A stretch of DNA of 64,000 nt from Pelomonas sp. Root1217 (GCF_001425705.1 NZ_LMDC01000023.1:125463-189462), one strand, 5' to 3'; counted from the first letter of the stretch, positions 36,840 through 47,415 are shown. Translations and numbers: made by a program. The notes: generated by a model from the sequence alone, not told the origin.

Positions 36840-37385
36840 TTACAGCGACCGCGCCTCGCTGAAGCCATAAAGATTGGCCAGCACCCGCGTCGGGAACTGG
36901 TGCAAGGCCTCGTTGTACTGGCTTACCGCCTGGTTGAACACCTGCCGCGCGAATGCGCGCTGGCGCTCGATCAGCTTCAGCTCGCTGACCAGGCCGTCAA
37001 TCTCGGTTTCGCTGCGCAGCTCGGGCTGGTGGTCCAGCAGGGACAGCAGGCGGGTCAGCGCCGCGGCGTGCAGTGCACTGGCCACGGCCAGGCTGCCGAC
37101 CGGGTCGGGCGCCCAGGGCTTGCTGCGCGAGGCCAGAGCTGCGGCCTGCGATTCCGCCTGTGCGCTCGCCAAGGCATCGAACGTCGCCTGCTCGCTGGAG
37201 AGCCGCGGCGCCACGGCCGCGAGCAGCTTGTCGCAGACTTCGCCGCGGTCCTTCAGGTGGGCATCGAGCTGCACAAAGGCCTCGCCGATGACATTGCGCA
37301 GCGACATCAGGCGGTTGTAGGCACCAATGCCCCAGAAGAACAGCAGCGCCGCCCCGGCGACGCCGGCCCAGCTCCAGGCGGTCAT
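36840..37385 (-). CDS. LemA family protein
   Basis: 181 residues. One N-terminal membrane helix ([19 protein letters not shown]) is followed by a long helical bundle. The bundle contains [24 protein letters not shown] and the closing [28 protein letters not shown], the LemA signature region. The function of the family is not settled; it is an inner-membrane-anchored helical protein often linked to stress or envelope processes. The ATG at 37385 overlaps the queC stop by 4 bases. Confidence 0.82.
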   Translation of the reverse strand: MTAWSWAGVAGAALLFFWGIGAYNRLMSLRNVIGEAFVQLDAHLKDRGEVCDKLLAAVAPRLSSEQATFDALASAQAESQAAALASRSKPWAPDPVGSLAVASALHAAALTRLLSLLDHQPELRSETEIDGLVSELKLIERQRAFARQVFNQAVSQYNEALHQFPTRVLANLYGFSEARSL

Positions 37386-38086
37386 GCGCTGGCCTTGTAC
37401 TGCGCGAAGCCCTTTGCCCGCAGCGCACAGGCCGGGCAGTGGCCGCACCCATGGCCCCACTCGTGCAGCTCGCCGCGCTCGCCGAGGTAGCAGGTGTGCG
37501 TCTCCTCAACGATGAGCTTCACCAGCGCTTGGCCACCGAGCGATTCGGCCAGGTGCCAGGTGGCCGCCTTGTCGATGAACATCAGCGGCGTGTCCAGCGT
37601 CATGGGCGTGTCCAGGCCCAGGCTGAGCGCCACCTGCATGGCCTTCATCGTGTTGTCGCGGCAGTCCGGGTAGCCCGAGAAGTCGGTCTCGCACATGCCG
37701 CCGACCAGCACCGACGCGCCACGGCGATAAGCCAGCGTCGCGGCAAAGGTCAGGAACAGCAGGTTGCGGCCCGGGACGAAGGTGTTGGGCAGGCCGTTGG
37801 CCTGCAGCTCGATGGCGCGCTCACTCGTCAGCGCCGTGTCGCTGATCTGGCCGAGCAGGGACAGGTCCAGCAGATGGTCGGCGCCGAGCTTGCCGGCCCA
37901 ATGCGGGAACTGGCGTGCGATTTCGGCGCGGACAGTGTTGCGGCAGGCCAGTTCGATGCGGTGGCGCTGGCCGTAGTCGAAGGCCAGCGTCTCGACTTCG
38001 GCGAAGCGGTCCAGGGCCCAGGCCAGGCAGGTGGTGGAGTCCTGGCCGCCGGAAAACAGCACCAGGGCTTTGCGGTTGTCGGTCAT
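37382..38086 (-). CDS. queC: 7-cyano-7-deazaguanine synthase QueC
   Basis: A 234-residue ATP-dependent enzyme that makes preQ0 from 7-carboxy-7-deazaguanine in queuosine synthesis. The PP-loop is [10 protein letters not shown] (residues 10-19). The zinc site is at the C-terminus (HGCGHCPAC with an earlier Cys in THTCYLGER). Middle motifs are [14 protein letters not shown] and [17 protein letters not shown]. The ATG at 38086 is used; longer in-frame extension upstream has no family support. No other queuosine genes and no preQ1 riboswitch are seen nearby. It is divergent from the biuret/triuret operon. Confidence 0.94.
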   Translation of the reverse strand: MTDNRKALVLFSGGQDSTTCLAWALDRFAEVETLAFDYGQRHRIELACRNTVRAEIARQFPHWAGKLGADHLLDLSLLGQISDTALTSERAIELQANGLPNTFVPGRNLLFLTFAATLAYRRGASVLVGGMCETDFSGYPDCRDNTMKAMQVALSLGLDTPMTLDTPLMFIDKAATWHLAESLGGQALVKLIVEETHTCYLGERGELHEWGHGCGHCPACALRAKGFAQYKASA

Positions 38087-38291
38087 GGCCGGGATGCTAC
38101 CCGGCCACTCCAGCCATGCCCGGCGCCAGGCCGGATGCCGGCGCGCCGGTTCGGCACCTTCAAGAGCCGGCTTACAGGCACCTCGGCCGTGCCTGCGCGC
38201 CCCCGATTCGCCCTGCGCGGCGCGACTTTGCACCGCCCATGTGCGCGTCCAGCCCACCTCTCCCAGGCGGGCGGACTGGCACGGCACATGC

Positions 38292-38299
38292 TTGTATAC
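38292..38299. promoter_or_regulatory. Candidate GntR/FCD operator TTGTATAC
   Basis: TTGTATAC with a GTATAC palindromic core lies 68 bases before the first gene of the biuret/triuret operon, in the 280-base gap to queC. FCD-type GntR repressors commonly bind TNGTATACNA-like sites, and this operon ends with such a regulator. The rest of the gap (38087-38366) shows no coding sequence and no riboswitch that I recognise. Confidence 0.45.
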
Positions 38300-38366
38300 C
38301 GCATTGAACACAAGCCGGAACTCAACCGGCGCACTTCGTGGGTCAAACAACTTGAGGAGAGCCTGG

Positions 38367-39485
38367 ATGAAGCGATCGCAATGGAACCGCCGGGAATTGT
38401 TGGGCAGCCTGGGCGCTGCGGGAGCCGGCGTGATGACCGCCGGCTGGAGCGGGCTGGCGCAAGCCCAGAAGCCGCTGACCGTGGGCTTCATCTACGTGGG
38501 GCCGCGGGACGACTACGGCTACAACCAGGCGCATGCCGAGGCCGCGGCGCTGGTGAAGAAGATGCCGGGCATCAAGGTGGTGGAGGAGGAGAACGTCCCC
38601 GAAACCAACGCGGTGCAGAAAACGATGCAGGGCATGATCGCCCAGGACGGCGCGGGACTGCTGTTCCCGACCTCGTTCGGCTACTTCGATCCGCACATCC
38701 TGGCGCTGGCGCCCAAATACCCCAACGCGCGCTTCGCGCACTGCGGCGGGCTGTGGGACGCGGCCAAGCACCCCAAGAACGCCGGCAGCTTCTTCGGCTA
38801 CATCGACGAGGCGCAGTACCTCAACGGTGTGGTGGCGGCCCACGTGACCAAGAGCAAGAAGCTCGGCTTCATCGCCGCCAAGCCCATCCCGCAGGTGCTG
38901 CGCAACATCAACGCCTTCACGATGGGCGCGCGCAGCGTGCACCCGGACATCACGACGACGGTGATCTTCACCGGCGACTGGAGCATGCCGGTCAAGGAGG
39001 CCGAGGCCACCAACAGCCTGGCCGACCAGGGCGTGGACGTGTTCACGATGCATGTGGACGGCCCCAAGGTCATCGTCGAGACAGCAGCCAAACGTGGCAA
39101 GTTCGTCTGCGGCTACCACGCCAGCCAAGCGAAGCTGGCGCCGCAGGCCTACCTGACGGGCGCGGAGTGGAACTGGATCACCGCCTACAAGCAGATCATC
39201 GACGCCGCGCAGACCGGCAAGCCGCACCCGAACTTCGTGCGCGGCGGGCTCAAGGACGGCTTCGTCAAGAGCAGCCCCTACGGCAGCTCGGTGCCCGAGG
39301 GCGGGCGCAAGCAGGCCGAGGCCGTGCGCGCCGAGATGCTCAAGGGCAGCTTCGACATCTTCAAGGGCGAGCTCAAGGACAACACCGGCAAGGTGGTCAT
39401 TCCAAAAGGCAAGGTGTTCAAGCAGACCGACATGGAGCTGGAGGGCATGAACTACCTCGTCGAAGGCGTCATCGGCAAGGTGTGA
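38367..39485 (+). CDS. BMP-family ABC transporter substrate-binding protein (urea-oligomer importer candidate)
   Basis: 372 residues with a Tat-like signal ([16 protein letters not shown], Arg8-Arg9). The Bmp/PnrA-fold domain reads [22 protein letters not shown], then [21 protein letters not shown], and [26 protein letters not shown] proteins usually bind nucleosides, but the genes that follow encode biuret and allophanate hydrolases. A urea-like ligand (biuret, triuret) is therefore more likely. The ATG at 38367 has GAGGAGA at 38354-38360. It is the first gene of a nine-gene plus-strand operon. Confidence 0.85.
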   Translation: MKRSQWNRRELLGSLGAAGAGVMTAGWSGLAQAQKPLTVGFIYVGPRDDYGYNQAHAEAAALVKKMPGIKVVEEENVPETNAVQKTMQGMIAQDGAGLLFPTSFGYFDPHILALAPKYPNARFAHCGGLWDAAKHPKNAGSFFGYIDEAQYLNGVVAAHVTKSKKLGFIAAKPIPQVLRNINAFTMGARSVHPDITTTVIFTGDWSMPVKEAEATNSLADQGVDVFTMHVDGPKVIVETAAKRGKFVCGYHASQAKLAPQAYLTGAEWNWITAYKQIIDAAQTGKPHPNFVRGGLKDGFVKSSPYGSSVPEGGRKQAEAVRAEMLKGSFDIFKGELKDNTGKVVIPKGKVFKQTDMELEGMNYLVEGVIGKV

Positions 39486-39507
39486 CCCCGCTCCAGGAGC
39501 CGCCACC

Positions 39508-40632
39508 ATGGTCGCCAACTCAAGAGCGCAGGGTTTCGCCGAAGCCTTGCTGCTGCCCGTCTTCGCACTGACGGCCGCGCTGCTGCTGTTTGGCGTCTTC
39601 GTGTGGCTGGGCGGCACCTCGCCGGTGGAGGCCTGGAAGCTGCTCTTCCTCGGCGCCTTCGGCGACGCCTTCTCCTGGCAGAACACGCTGCTGCGCGCCG
39701 CGCCGCTGATGCTCACCGCACTGGCCGTGGCGCTGCCCGCGCAGGCCGGGCTGACGATGATCGGCGGCGAGGGCGCGCTGGTGCTCGGTGCGCTGGGCTG
39801 CGCCGGCCTGCCCTATCTCTTCGGCCCACCCGGCAACGTGATCGGCAGCGCCATGGTGCTGGCGGCCGGTGCGCTGCTCGGCGGCGGCTGGGTGATGCTC
39901 TCCGGCTGGCTGCGCCAGTGGCGCGGCGTCAACGAGACCATCTCCAGCCTGCTGCTCTCCTACATCGCCATCGCGCTGTTCAAGCACTTCGTCGAAGGGC
40001 CGATGCGCGACCCGGCGAGCCTGAACAAGCCGTCCACCCATCCGCTGGCTGAAAGCCTGCGCATCGGTCCCATCATGGGCGACGCGGCCATAGAGTCCTG
40101 GCTGGGCGACGTGCACTGGGGCCTGGTCATCGGCGTCGTGCTGTGCCTGGCCTGCGGCGCCTGGCTGAGCTTCAGCGCCTCGGGCTTCGCGATGCGCGTG
40201 GTGGGCTGCAACGCCCGGGCCGCCCGTCTCGTCGGCCTGCCCACCGACCGCCTCATCCTGCTGGCCTGCGCTCTCGGCGGCGCGGCGGCGGGCCTGGCCG
40301 GCGCCATCGAGGTGGCGGCCGTGCACACGGCGGCCAATGCCTCGGTGATCGCCGGCCTGGGCTACACGGGCATCCTGGTCAGCTTCGTGGCCCGCCACAA
40401 CCCCTGGGCCATCCCGCCGGTGGCCGTGCTGTTCGGCGGCTTTGCGGCGGCCGGCAGCCTGCTGCAGCGCCGGCTGGACCTGCCCGACGCCTCGGTGCTG
40501 GTGCTGCAGGGCTTCGCCTTCGTCTTCATCCTCGCGGCCGAGGCGCTGCGCGGGCGGCTGTTTGCGCCGCGCGCCGTGGCCAGGCGGCCCGCTCCGGCCG
40601 CCCCGGCCGCAACCGTCCAGGGGGTCGCATGA
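39508..40632 (+). CDS. ABC transporter permease (BMP-type importer, first subunit)
   Basis: A 374-residue BPD_transp_2-type permease with about nine to ten membrane helices. The conserved core is [22 protein letters not shown], equivalent to the FNIGAEGQ motif of nucleoside permeases but with GGEG. The cytoplasmic coupling segment is [23 protein letters not shown]. It pairs with the next permease, which it overlaps by 4 bases. A good AGGAG site precedes ATG 39508. It is the long type of the two permeases. Confidence 0.88.
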   Translation: MVANSRAQGFAEALLLPVFALTAALLLFGVFVWLGGTSPVEAWKLLFLGAFGDAFSWQNTLLRAAPLMLTALAVALPAQAGLTMIGGEGALVLGALGCAGLPYLFGPPGNVIGSAMVLAAGALLGGGWVMLSGWLRQWRGVNETISSLLLSYIAIALFKHFVEGPMRDPASLNKPSTHPLAESLRIGPIMGDAAIESWLGDVHWGLVIGVVLCLACGAWLSFSASGFAMRVVGCNARAARLVGLPTDRLILLACALGGAAAGLAGAIEVAAVHTAANASVIAGLGYTGILVSFVARHNPWAIPPVAVLFGGFAAAGSLLQRRLDLPDASVLVLQGFAFVFILAAEALRGRLFAPRAVARRPAPAAPAATVQGVA

Positions 40633-41555
40633 GTCTGGCGCTGAACGTCATCCCCGACCTGCTGCTCGCCGTCGTTGGTGGCGCGCTGCGCGTGGGCACG
40701 CCCTTCCTCTTCGTCAGCCTGGGCGAGTGCCTGACCGAGAAGAGCGGCCGCATCAACCTCGGCCTCGAAGGCGTGCTCGTCTTCAGCGCCATGGCCGGCT
40801 TCGGCGGCGCCTACCTCAGCGGCTCGCCGTGGCTGGGCGTGCTGGCGGCCGGCGGCTGCGGCGCGCTGCTGGCCCTGCTGCACGGGCTGCTGTGCTCGCT
40901 GCCGCGCGTGTCCGACATCGCCACCGGCATCGCGCTGATGCTGCTGGGCGCTGGCCTGGCCTTCTACCTGGGCAAGCCACTGATCCAGCCGCAGGCGCCG
41001 CAGATCCCGTCGCTGCCGCTGGGCGCCTGGAGCGACTCGTCCGCCGTGCAGACGGCGTTGTCGGTCAACGCCCTCTTCCCCATCGGCGTGGCGCTGGCCG
41101 CGCTGCTGGCCTGGGGCTTCAAGAACACGCGCTGGGGGCTGGTCGTGCGCATGGCCGGCGACAGCAGCGACGCCGCACGGGCGCTGGGCTACTCGGTCAA
41201 CGGGGTGCGCATCGCCGCCACCACGGTGGGCGGCGCCATTGCCGGCCTGGGCGGGGCGTCACTGTCGCTGTACTACCCCGGCAGCTGGAACGAAGGCCTG
41301 TCCAGCGGCCAGGGCCTGATCGCCGTGGCCCTGGTCATCTATGCGCGCTGGCGCCCGTGGCGCTGCCTGGGCGCGGCGCTGCTGTTCGGCGGCGCGGGCG
41401 CCATCGGCCCGGCGCTGCAGAGCGTGGGCGTGAGCGGCGGCTACTACCTGTTCAACGCCATGCCCTACGCGCTGACCCTGCTCATCCTCGTGGCCACCTG
41501 CACGCCGAGCCAGTCCCTCAAAGGTGCGCCCGCCGAACTCGGTGTGTCCCGTTGA
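40629..41555 (+). CDS. ABC transporter permease (BMP-type importer, second subunit)
   Basis: A 308-residue permease, the short type of the pair. It has [28 protein letters not shown], matching the ERAGIVNLGAEGL motif of YufQ/NupQ-like subunits, and a coupling loop in [24 protein letters not shown]. It forms the membrane channel with the preceding permease. The ATG at 40629 overlaps the previous stop. The next gene, biuH, follows after 17 bases. Confidence 0.88.
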   Translation: MSLALNVIPDLLLAVVGGALRVGTPFLFVSLGECLTEKSGRINLGLEGVLVFSAMAGFGGAYLSGSPWLGVLAAGGCGALLALLHGLLCSLPRVSDIATGIALMLLGAGLAFYLGKPLIQPQAPQIPSLPLGAWSDSSAVQTALSVNALFPIGVALAALLAWGFKNTRWGLVVRMAGDSSDAARALGYSVNGVRIAATTVGGAIAGLGGASLSLYYPGSWNEGLSSGQGLIAVALVIYARWRPWRCLGAALLFGGAGAIGPALQSVGVSGGYYLFNAMPYALTLLILVATCTPSQSLKGAPAELGVSR

Positions 41556-41572
41556 ACCGAAGGAACCCGACC

Positions 41573-42265
41573 ATGCCGACCCTGCGTTCAAAACCCTATG
41601 CCTGGCCCTTCGACGGCGACATCACGCCGCGCAATACCGCGCTGGTGATCATCGACATGCAGACCGACTTCTGCGGCATCGGCGGCTATGTCGACAAGAT
41701 GGGCTACGACCTGTCGCTGACGCGCGCGCCCATCGAACCGCTCAAAGTGCTGCTGGCCGCCACGCGCAGCAAAGGCATGCACGTCATCCACACGCGCGAG
41801 GGCCACCGCCCCGACCTGGCCGACCTGCCCGCCAACAAGCTGTGGCGCTCGCGGCAGATTGGCACCGAGGGCCGCGGCATCGGCGACGCCGGGCCCTGTG
41901 GCCGCATCCTCGTGCGCGGCGAGCCGGGCTGGGACATCATTCCCGAGCTCTACCCCGCCGCGGGCGAGCCCGTCATCGACAAGCCCGGCAAGGGCAGCTT
42001 CTGCGCGACCGACCTGGAGCTGGTGCTGCACACGCGCGGTATCCGCAATCTCATCCTCACCGGCATCACCACCGACGTGTGCGTGCACACCACCATGCGC
42101 GAGGCCAACGACCGCGGCTTCGAGTGCCTGATGCTGTCGGACTGCACCGGCGCCACCGACCCTGGCAACCACGCCGCCGCGCTCAGCATGATCCAGATGC
42201 AGGGCGGCGTGTTCGGCGCCGTGGCCGAGTCGGCCGCCGTGCTCGACCTGCTGGCGCAACTCTGA
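41573..42265 (+). CDS. biuH: Biuret hydrolase (biuret amidohydrolase), isochorismatase-like
   Basis: A 230-residue cysteine hydrolase of the isochorismatase-like fold. The likely triad is Asp28 ([10 protein letters not shown]), Lys137 (IDKPGKGSF) and Cys170 ([10 protein letters not shown]). With a small offset these align with Asp36, Lys142 and Cys175 reported for Rhizobium leguminosarum BiuH. The stretches [19 protein letters not shown] and [15 protein letters not shown] also closely match that enzyme. The expected reaction is biuret + water to allophanate + ammonia. It sits between the permease and ATPase genes of an ABC importer, and allophanate hydrolase follows in the same operon. Confidence 0.87.
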   Translation: MPTLRSKPYAWPFDGDITPRNTALVIIDMQTDFCGIGGYVDKMGYDLSLTRAPIEPLKVLLAATRSKGMHVIHTREGHRPDLADLPANKLWRSRQIGTEGRGIGDAGPCGRILVRGEPGWDIIPELYPAAGEPVIDKPGKGSFCATDLELVLHTRGIRNLILTGITTDVCVHTTMREANDRGFECLMLSDCTGATDPGNHAAALSMIQMQGGVFGAVAESAAVLDLLAQL

Positions 42266-42274
42266 GCCGCGGCC

Positions 42275-43807
42275 ATGTCCCACCCACACGCCCTGCAGCT
42301 CGATACCTACCGCCTCACCAAGCGCTTCGGCAGCTTCACGGCGCTGGATGACGTCTCCCTCACCGTGCGGCCCGGCACCGTGCATGCGCTGCTGGGCGAG
42401 AACGGCGCCGGCAAAAGCACGCTGGTGAAGGCCATCGTCGGCTACCACCGCCCCGACGACGGCGCCGTGCTGGTGGACGGCCGCGAGCGCGAGATCGCCT
42501 CGCCGGTCGTGGCCCGCGACCTCGGCCTGGGCATGGTCTACCAGCACTTCACCGTCGTGCCCGGCATGAGCGTCGCCGAGAACCTGCTGCTGGCGCGCGG
42601 CCACCTGCCCATGGTCGTGGACTGGAAGGCTGCCCGCGCCGAGCTGCAGGCCTTCATGGACACGGCGCCCTTTCGCCTGCCGCTGGACGCCTGGCCCGGC
42701 GAGCTGTCGGCCGGCGAGAGGCAGAAGCTCGAAATCCTCAAGCAGCTGTTCCTCAAGCCGCGCCTGCTCATCCTCGACGAGCCCACCTCGGTGCTGACGC
42801 CGCAGGAGGCCGACGAAGTGCTGGGCGCGCTGCGCGAGCAGGCGCACGCGATGGCCTGCTCGGTGCTGATGATCACGCACAAGTTCCGCGAGGTGATGGC
42901 CTATGCCGACGACGTGAGCGTGCTGCGCAAGGGGGCGCTGGCGGCCACCGGCGCGGTGGCCGACTGCACGCCCGACAGCCTGGCCACTGCGATGGTGGGC
43001 GAGGGCCGCAGCGCCGTCATGAGCCCGGCGTGGGTGCGCGAAACGCGCCCGCCCGGCGAGGTCAAGCTCGCCATCGAGGCCCTGGACGTGATGGGCGACC
43101 GCGGCGAGCCCGCCGTGCGTGCCCTGAGCCTGGACGTGCGGCGCGGCGAGATCGTCGGCATTGCCGGCGTCAGCGGCAACGGCCAGCGCGAGCTGATGCA
43201 GGCCCTGGTGGGCCAGCGCGCCCGCCTCGCCGGCCGGGTGATGGTGGACGACCAGCCCTTCCTGGCCCGCCGCGCCGAGAACCGCGCCCGAAAAGTGCGC
43301 AGCCTGCCCGAGGAGCCGCTGGCCAATGCCTGCGTCGGCCCCTTGAGCGTGGCGCAGAACATGGCGCTGCGCAGCTTCGACGAGGCACCTTGGTCGCGCG
43401 GCGGCCTGGTGCGCTGGGGCGCGCTGCGCCAGCGTGCGCGCGAATGGATCGCCGAGTACGGCGTCAAGACCCAGGGCGAGCGCGCCGCCATTCGCACGCT
43501 GTCGGGCGGCAACGTGCAGCGCGCCGTGCTGGCCCGCGAGCTGGCGGGCGAGTCCGAGCTGCTGCTGGTCAGCAACCCCGTCTTCGGGCTGGACTTCGCT
43601 GCCGTCGCCGAGATCCACGGCCGCCTGACGGCCGCGCGCAACCGGGGTGCCGCCGTGCTGCTGGTCAGCGAAGACCTGGACGAGCTGCTGGCGCTGGCCG
43701 ACCGCATCGTCGTCATGAGCGAAGGCCGCATCGTGCACGACGTGCCGGCCGCCGAGGCCACGCGCCAGTCGCTCGGCGAATTCATGGGTGGAAAGGGGCA
43801 CGCATGA
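42275..43807 (+). CDS. ABC transporter ATP-binding protein (double NBD, BMP-type importer)
   Basis: A 510-residue ATPase with two ABC domains in the sugar/nucleoside-importer style. Domain 1 has Walker [10 protein letters not shown], signature [12 protein letters not shown] and Walker [14 protein letters not shown]. Domain 2 has the degenerate Walker [10 protein letters not shown], signature [15 protein letters not shown], and [12 protein letters not shown] in place of a canonical Walker B. That asymmetry is normal for this family. It energises the two upstream permeases. It overlaps the next hydrolase gene by 4 bases, so transport and catabolic genes are translated together. Confidence 0.9.
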   Translation: MSHPHALQLDTYRLTKRFGSFTALDDVSLTVRPGTVHALLGENGAGKSTLVKAIVGYHRPDDGAVLVDGREREIASPVVARDLGLGMVYQHFTVVPGMSVAENLLLARGHLPMVVDWKAARAELQAFMDTAPFRLPLDAWPGELSAGERQKLEILKQLFLKPRLLILDEPTSVLTPQEADEVLGALREQAHAMACSVLMITHKFREVMAYADDVSVLRKGALAATGAVADCTPDSLATAMVGEGRSAVMSPAWVRETRPPGEVKLAIEALDVMGDRGEPAVRALSLDVRRGEIVGIAGVSGNGQRELMQALVGQRARLAGRVMVDDQPFLARRAENRARKVRSLPEEPLANACVGPLSVAQNMALRSFDEAPWSRGGLVRWGALRQRAREWIAEYGVKTQGERAAIRTLSGGNVQRAVLARELAGESELLLVSNPVFGLDFAAVAEIHGRLTAARNRGAAVLLVSEDLDELLALADRIVVMSEGRIVHDVPAAEATRQSLGEFMGGKGHA

Positions 43808-44490
43808 ACACGCTGCTCACGCTGGCAACCGCGCAACCCTTTCCCTACACCTTCAACCCGGCGCACACGGCGCTGGTCGTCATCGACATGCAGCGCGACT
43901 TCATCGAGCCCGGCGGCTTCGGTGCCAGCCTGGGCAACGACGTGACGCGGTTGCAGGCCATCGTGCCCACCGTGCGCCGCATGCTCGACGCCTGGCGAGC
44001 CTTGAACGACGGAAAGGGCGGCGTGGTGCTGCACACCCGCGAAGCCCACCGCCCCGACCTCAGCGACTGCCCGCCGGCCAAGCGCCTGCGCGGCCAGCCT
44101 TCGCTGCGCATCGGCGATGTCGGGCCGATGGGCCGCGTCCTCATCGCCGGCGAGCCCGGCGCCGAGATCATTCCCGAGCTGGCGCCGCTGCCCGGCGAAC
44201 TGGTGGTGGACAAACCCGGCAAGGGCATGTTCTACGCCACGCCGGTGGACGCGCTGCTGAAGGAGCGCGGCATCACCCACCTGCTCTTCATGGGCGTGAC
44301 CACCGAGGTCTGCGTGCAGACCTCGATGCGCGAAGCGAACGACCGCGGCTACGAGTGCCTGCTGATCGAAGACGGCACCGCCAGCTACTTCCCTGAGTTC
44401 AAGGCCGCCGCGCTGGCCATGCTGACGGCCCAGGGCGCCATCGTCGGCTGGGCGGCGCCGTCGAGCGCAGTCATCGAAGCGATCACATGA
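43804..44490 (+). CDS. Isochorismatase-like cysteine hydrolase, candidate triuret hydrolase
   Basis: A 228-residue paralogue of the upstream BiuH-like protein with the same catalytic residues at the same numbers: Asp28 (VIDMQRDF), Lys137 (VDKPGKGMF) and Cys170 ([10 protein letters not shown]). The substrate region differs: [14 protein letters not shown] replaces [14 protein letters not shown]. Known triuret hydrolase (TrtA) is a BiuH-like protein encoded with BiuH and AtzF, so conversion of triuret to biuret plus carbamate-derived products is the best guess. A second biuret hydrolase or a ureidoacrylate-type amidase remains possible. It overlaps both neighbours by 4 bases. Confidence 0.7.
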   Translation: MNTLLTLATAQPFPYTFNPAHTALVVIDMQRDFIEPGGFGASLGNDVTRLQAIVPTVRRMLDAWRALNDGKGGVVLHTREAHRPDLSDCPPAKRLRGQPSLRIGDVGPMGRVLIAGEPGAEIIPELAPLPGELVVDKPGKGMFYATPVDALLKERGITHLLFMGVTTEVCVQTSMREANDRGYECLLIEDGTASYFPEFKAAALAMLTAQGAIVGWAAPSSAVIEAIT

Positions 44491-46289
44491 CAGAAACCCT
44501 GCACACCGTCGCCGACTGGCAGGCCGCCTACGCCGCAGGCGCAAGCCCGTACATCCTGCTGACTGACCTGCTGGCCCGGCTCGAGCCCACCGACGCGGCC
44601 TGGATCCACCGCTGCACGCCCGAGCAGCTCGTCGCGCAGCTCGCCGCGCTGCCGCCGCGCGGGCCCGCCACCCCGCTGTGGGGTGTGCCGCTGGCGGTGA
44701 AGGACAACATCGACGTCGCCGGCATGCCCACCACGGCCGCCTGCCCGGCCTTCGCGCACCAGCCCGAGCATTCGGCCACCTGCGTGCAGCGCCTGCAGGT
44801 GGCCGGCGCCGTCGTCATCGGCAAGACCAACCTCGACCAGTTCGCCACCGGCCTTGTCGGCACCCGCTCGCCCTACGGCGAAGTGCCCAACAGCTTCGCG
44901 CCGGAGTACGTGAGCGGCGGCTCCAGCTCGGGCTCGGCCTCGGCGGTGGCGCGCGGCCTGGTGCCGCTGGCCCTGGGCACCGACACCGCCGGCTCGGGCC
45001 GCGTGCCGGCCGGCTTCAACCACCTTGTGGGCCTTAAGCCCACGCCGGGCAGCGTGCCCATGCGCAGCGTGCTGCCGGCCTGCCGCACGCTGGACGTGGT
45101 GAGCGTGTTCGCGCTGACCGTGGCCGACGCGGCGCTCGCCTTCTCGCTATTCGAGGGCGCGCAAGGAGACGAGGCGCGCTTTCACGTCGCCGCGCCGCGG
45201 CCGCCGTGGCTGGGCGGCGCCCGCGCGGCGCTGCGCCTGGGCGTGCCAAGAGAGCCCGGCTGCAATGCCGCCCTGGGCTGGCCGGCCGCCTTCGAGGCCG
45301 CGCAGGACCGCGCCCGCGCGCTGGGCGCCGAGTTGGTGGAGCTGGACTTCGAGCCGCTCTTCGAAGTCGCCAAGCTGCTGTACGAAGGCCCCTGGGTGGC
45401 CGAGCGGCTGAGCGTGGTCGACACCCTGCTCGCCGCCGAACCCGAGGCGTTCGACCCCACCGTGGCCCGCGTCATCACGCAGGGGGGCAACCACGACGCG
45501 GTGGCGGCCTTCCGTGGCCGCTACAAGCTGGAAAGCCTGCGCGCCGAGTTGCAAAGCCTGTGGCAGCAGGTCGATGCGCTGCTCGTGCCCACCGCACCCA
45601 CCTGCCCCACGCGCGCCGCCGTGGCCGCCGAGCCGGTGCTGCGCAACAGCGAGCTGGGCCGCTACACCAACTTCGTCAACCTGCTGGGCTGGTCGGCGTT
45701 GGCCCTGCCTTGCCAGCTGCCCGATGACAAATCCCCGCTGCCCTTCGGCGTCACGCTGATCGCCCCCGGCGGGGCCGAAGCGGCGCTGGTCGACTTCGGG
45801 CTGCGCTGGGAGGCTGCCGGCCCCGCGTCGCTGGGCGCGCGCCTGCGCGAGGCCCGCCCGGCCGACCGCCACGTGCAAGCCCTGCCCCGGGCCGAGCCGA
45901 CGCTGCTGCTGGCCGTCGTCGGCGCCCATCTGCAGGGCCTGCCGCTGCATGGCCAGCTACAGGAGCGCGGCGCGCGGCTGCAGGTCCGCACGCAAACGGC
46001 ACCGCGCTACCGCCTGCACGCGCTGCCAGGCACCGTGCCGCCCAAGCCCGGCCTGGCCCGTGCGCCCGAAGGCGAGGCCGGCCATGCCATCGAGGTCGAG
46101 GTCTACGAACTGCCGGTAGCCAGCGTCGGCTCGCTGCTCGCGCTGATCCCGCCGCCGCTGGGCCTGGGCAACCTGGAGCTGGCCGACGGCCGCTGGGTCA
46201 AGGGCTTCATCTGCGAAGGCGCCGCGCTGCAGGGCGCACCCGACATCAGCCATCACGGTGGCTGGCGCGCCTTCCTTGCCGCGCCATGA
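44487..46289 (+). CDS. atzF: Allophanate hydrolase AtzF
   Basis: A 600-residue amidase-signature enzyme plus C-terminal domain, the length of AtzF (about 605). The Ser-cisSer-Lys triad is Lys72 ([12 protein letters not shown]), Ser146 (GGSSSGSAS) and Ser170 (DTAGSGR). These fall exactly 19 below Lys91, Ser165 and Ser189 of Pseudomonas sp. ADP AtzF. The C-terminal domain (about 440-600) is the second catalytic part that finishes allophanate breakdown. It converts allophanate to two ammonia and CO2, the final step for biuret. It overlaps the genes on both sides. Confidence 0.94.
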   Translation: MTETLHTVADWQAAYAAGASPYILLTDLLARLEPTDAAWIHRCTPEQLVAQLAALPPRGPATPLWGVPLAVKDNIDVAGMPTTAACPAFAHQPEHSATCVQRLQVAGAVVIGKTNLDQFATGLVGTRSPYGEVPNSFAPEYVSGGSSSGSASAVARGLVPLALGTDTAGSGRVPAGFNHLVGLKPTPGSVPMRSVLPACRTLDVVSVFALTVADAALAFSLFEGAQGDEARFHVAAPRPPWLGGARAALRLGVPREPGCNAALGWPAAFEAAQDRARALGAELVELDFEPLFEVAKLLYEGPWVAERLSVVDTLLAAEPEAFDPTVARVITQGGNHDAVAAFRGRYKLESLRAELQSLWQQVDALLVPTAPTCPTRAAVAAEPVLRNSELGRYTNFVNLLGWSALALPCQLPDDKSPLPFGVTLIAPGGAEAALVDFGLRWEAAGPASLGARLREARPADRHVQALPRAEPTLLLAVVGAHLQGLPLHGQLQERGARLQVRTQTAPRYRLHALPGTVPPKPGLARAPEGEAGHAIEVEVYELPVASVGSLLALIPPPLGLGNLELADGRWVKGFICEGAALQGAPDISHHGGWRAFLAAP

Positions 46290-46726
46290 TGGACCCAAGC
46301 CATTTCGACGACCCGGCCGTGCTGGCCGAGCTCGGCGCCGTGTTCGAGACCTACGAGCAGGCGCTGATGGGCAACGACGTGGCCGCGCTCAACGCCTTCT
46401 TCTGGCAGGACGCGCGCGTCACGCGCTACGGCATCGCCGACCGGCAATGGGGCATCGCCGAGCTGGAGGCCTACCGCGCCGCCACGCCCGCGCCGGCCTT
46501 CACGCGGCGGCTGGAGCACCTGCGCCTGCACGCCTTCGGGCCCGACATGGCGGTGGCGCAGGTCGAGTTCGTGCGCAGCGACACGCCGCTGCGCGGCTTC
46601 CAGACGCAGACCTGGGTGCGGCTGCCCGAGGGCTGGCGCATCGTGGCAGCCCACGTCAGCATGATTCCCTTCGCATGCGGCACGCCAACCATCGTGGAGC
46701 CCGGGGCTCCCGTGCCCCAGCCGTGA
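46286..46726 (+). CDS. AtzH-like (DUF3225/SnoaL-like) protein
   Basis: 146 residues with an NTF2/SnoaL-like fold. It reads FETYEQALMGNDVAALNAFFW, VTRYGIADRQWGI, and closes with TWVRLPEGWRIVAAHVSMI. It matches AtzH, the small protein encoded beside atzF in cyanuric-acid operons and reported to act on 1,3-dicarboxyurea. Here there is no atzD, atzE or atzG, so the role may be clearing a dicarboxyurea side product or helping AtzF. The ATG overlaps the atzF stop by 4 bases. Confidence 0.8.
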   Translation: MMDPSHFDDPAVLAELGAVFETYEQALMGNDVAALNAFFWQDARVTRYGIADRQWGIAELEAYRAATPAPAFTRRLEHLRLHAFGPDMAVAQVEFVRSDTPLRGFQTQTWVRLPEGWRIVAAHVSMIPFACGTPTIVEPGAPVPQP

Positions 46727-47415
46727 CCCAGCGCGCGCCCTCCCCGCCCGCCGAAGCCCCGAGCCTGGCCGACCAGGCTTACACGCGGCTCAAGCAGATG
46801 ATCTTTGACTTTGCGCTGATGCCCGGCGACCGCGTCTCCGAGACCGAGCTGGCGCAGCGCGTCGTCGTCAGCCGCACGCCGCTGCGCGCCGCCCTACAGC
46901 GGCTGGAGCGCGAGGGCTTCCTGCAACTGTTGCCGCGCCTGGGCTGGCAGGTGGCGCCGCTGGACTTCGACGTGATGGATGAGCTCTATGACCTGCGCAC
47001 CCTCATCGAGTGCGAGGCCGCACGCCACCTCTGCGAGCGCGAGCAACGGCCCGAGCTGCAGCAACTGGCCGACATCTGGCTGGTGCCACCTGCCGAGCGG
47101 CTGGCCGATGCTGCCGAGGTGGGCGCGCTGGACGAGCGCTTCCACGCGCTGCTGGTGCAGGGCAGCGGCAACCGCGAGATGGTCCGCGTGCACAGGGAAA
47201 TCACCGAACGCATCCGCATCATCCGGCGATTGGACTTCACCAAATCCGCGCGCGTCGATGCGACCTACGACGAGCATGCCCGCATCCTGCGCACCATCAC
47301 GCGGCGCCGCACCGATGAAGCCCAGCGCCTGCTGCGCGCGCACATCCAGCAGAGCAAGCTCGAAGTGCGGCACATCACGCTCGACATGCTTTACCGCGCC
47401 AGGCGGAGCAGCTGA
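46723..47415 (+). CDS. GntR family regulator with FCD domain
   Basis: A 230-residue regulator. The N-terminal winged HTH (about 18-85) reads DQAYTRLKQMIFDFALMPGDRVSETELAQRVVVSRTPLRAALQRLEREGF. The C-terminal all-helical FCD ligand domain has the metal-ligand Asp/His pattern (LDERFHALLVQGSGN; DEHARILRTI; HIQQSKLEVRHI). The GTG at 46723 overlapping the atzH stop is preferred; an ATG at 46675 is possible. As last gene of the biuret/triuret operon it is probably its local regulator, with TTGTATAC at 38292 a candidate site. Confidence 0.87.
   Translation: MTQRAPSPPAEAPSLADQAYTRLKQMIFDFALMPGDRVSETELAQRVVVSRTPLRAALQRLEREGFLQLLPRLGWQVAPLDFDVMDELYDLRTLIECEAARHLCEREQRPELQQLADIWLVPPAERLADAAEVGALDERFHALLVQGSGNREMVRVHREITERIRIIRRLDFTKSARVDATYDEHARILRTITRRRTDEAQRLLRAHIQQSKLEVRHITLDMLYRARRSS

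Noticed and set aside
38087..38366. Purine, guanidine or preQ1 riboswitch before queC or the BMP operon
   Set aside because: I looked for conserved junction motifs and found none; only a GntR-like palindrome stands out.
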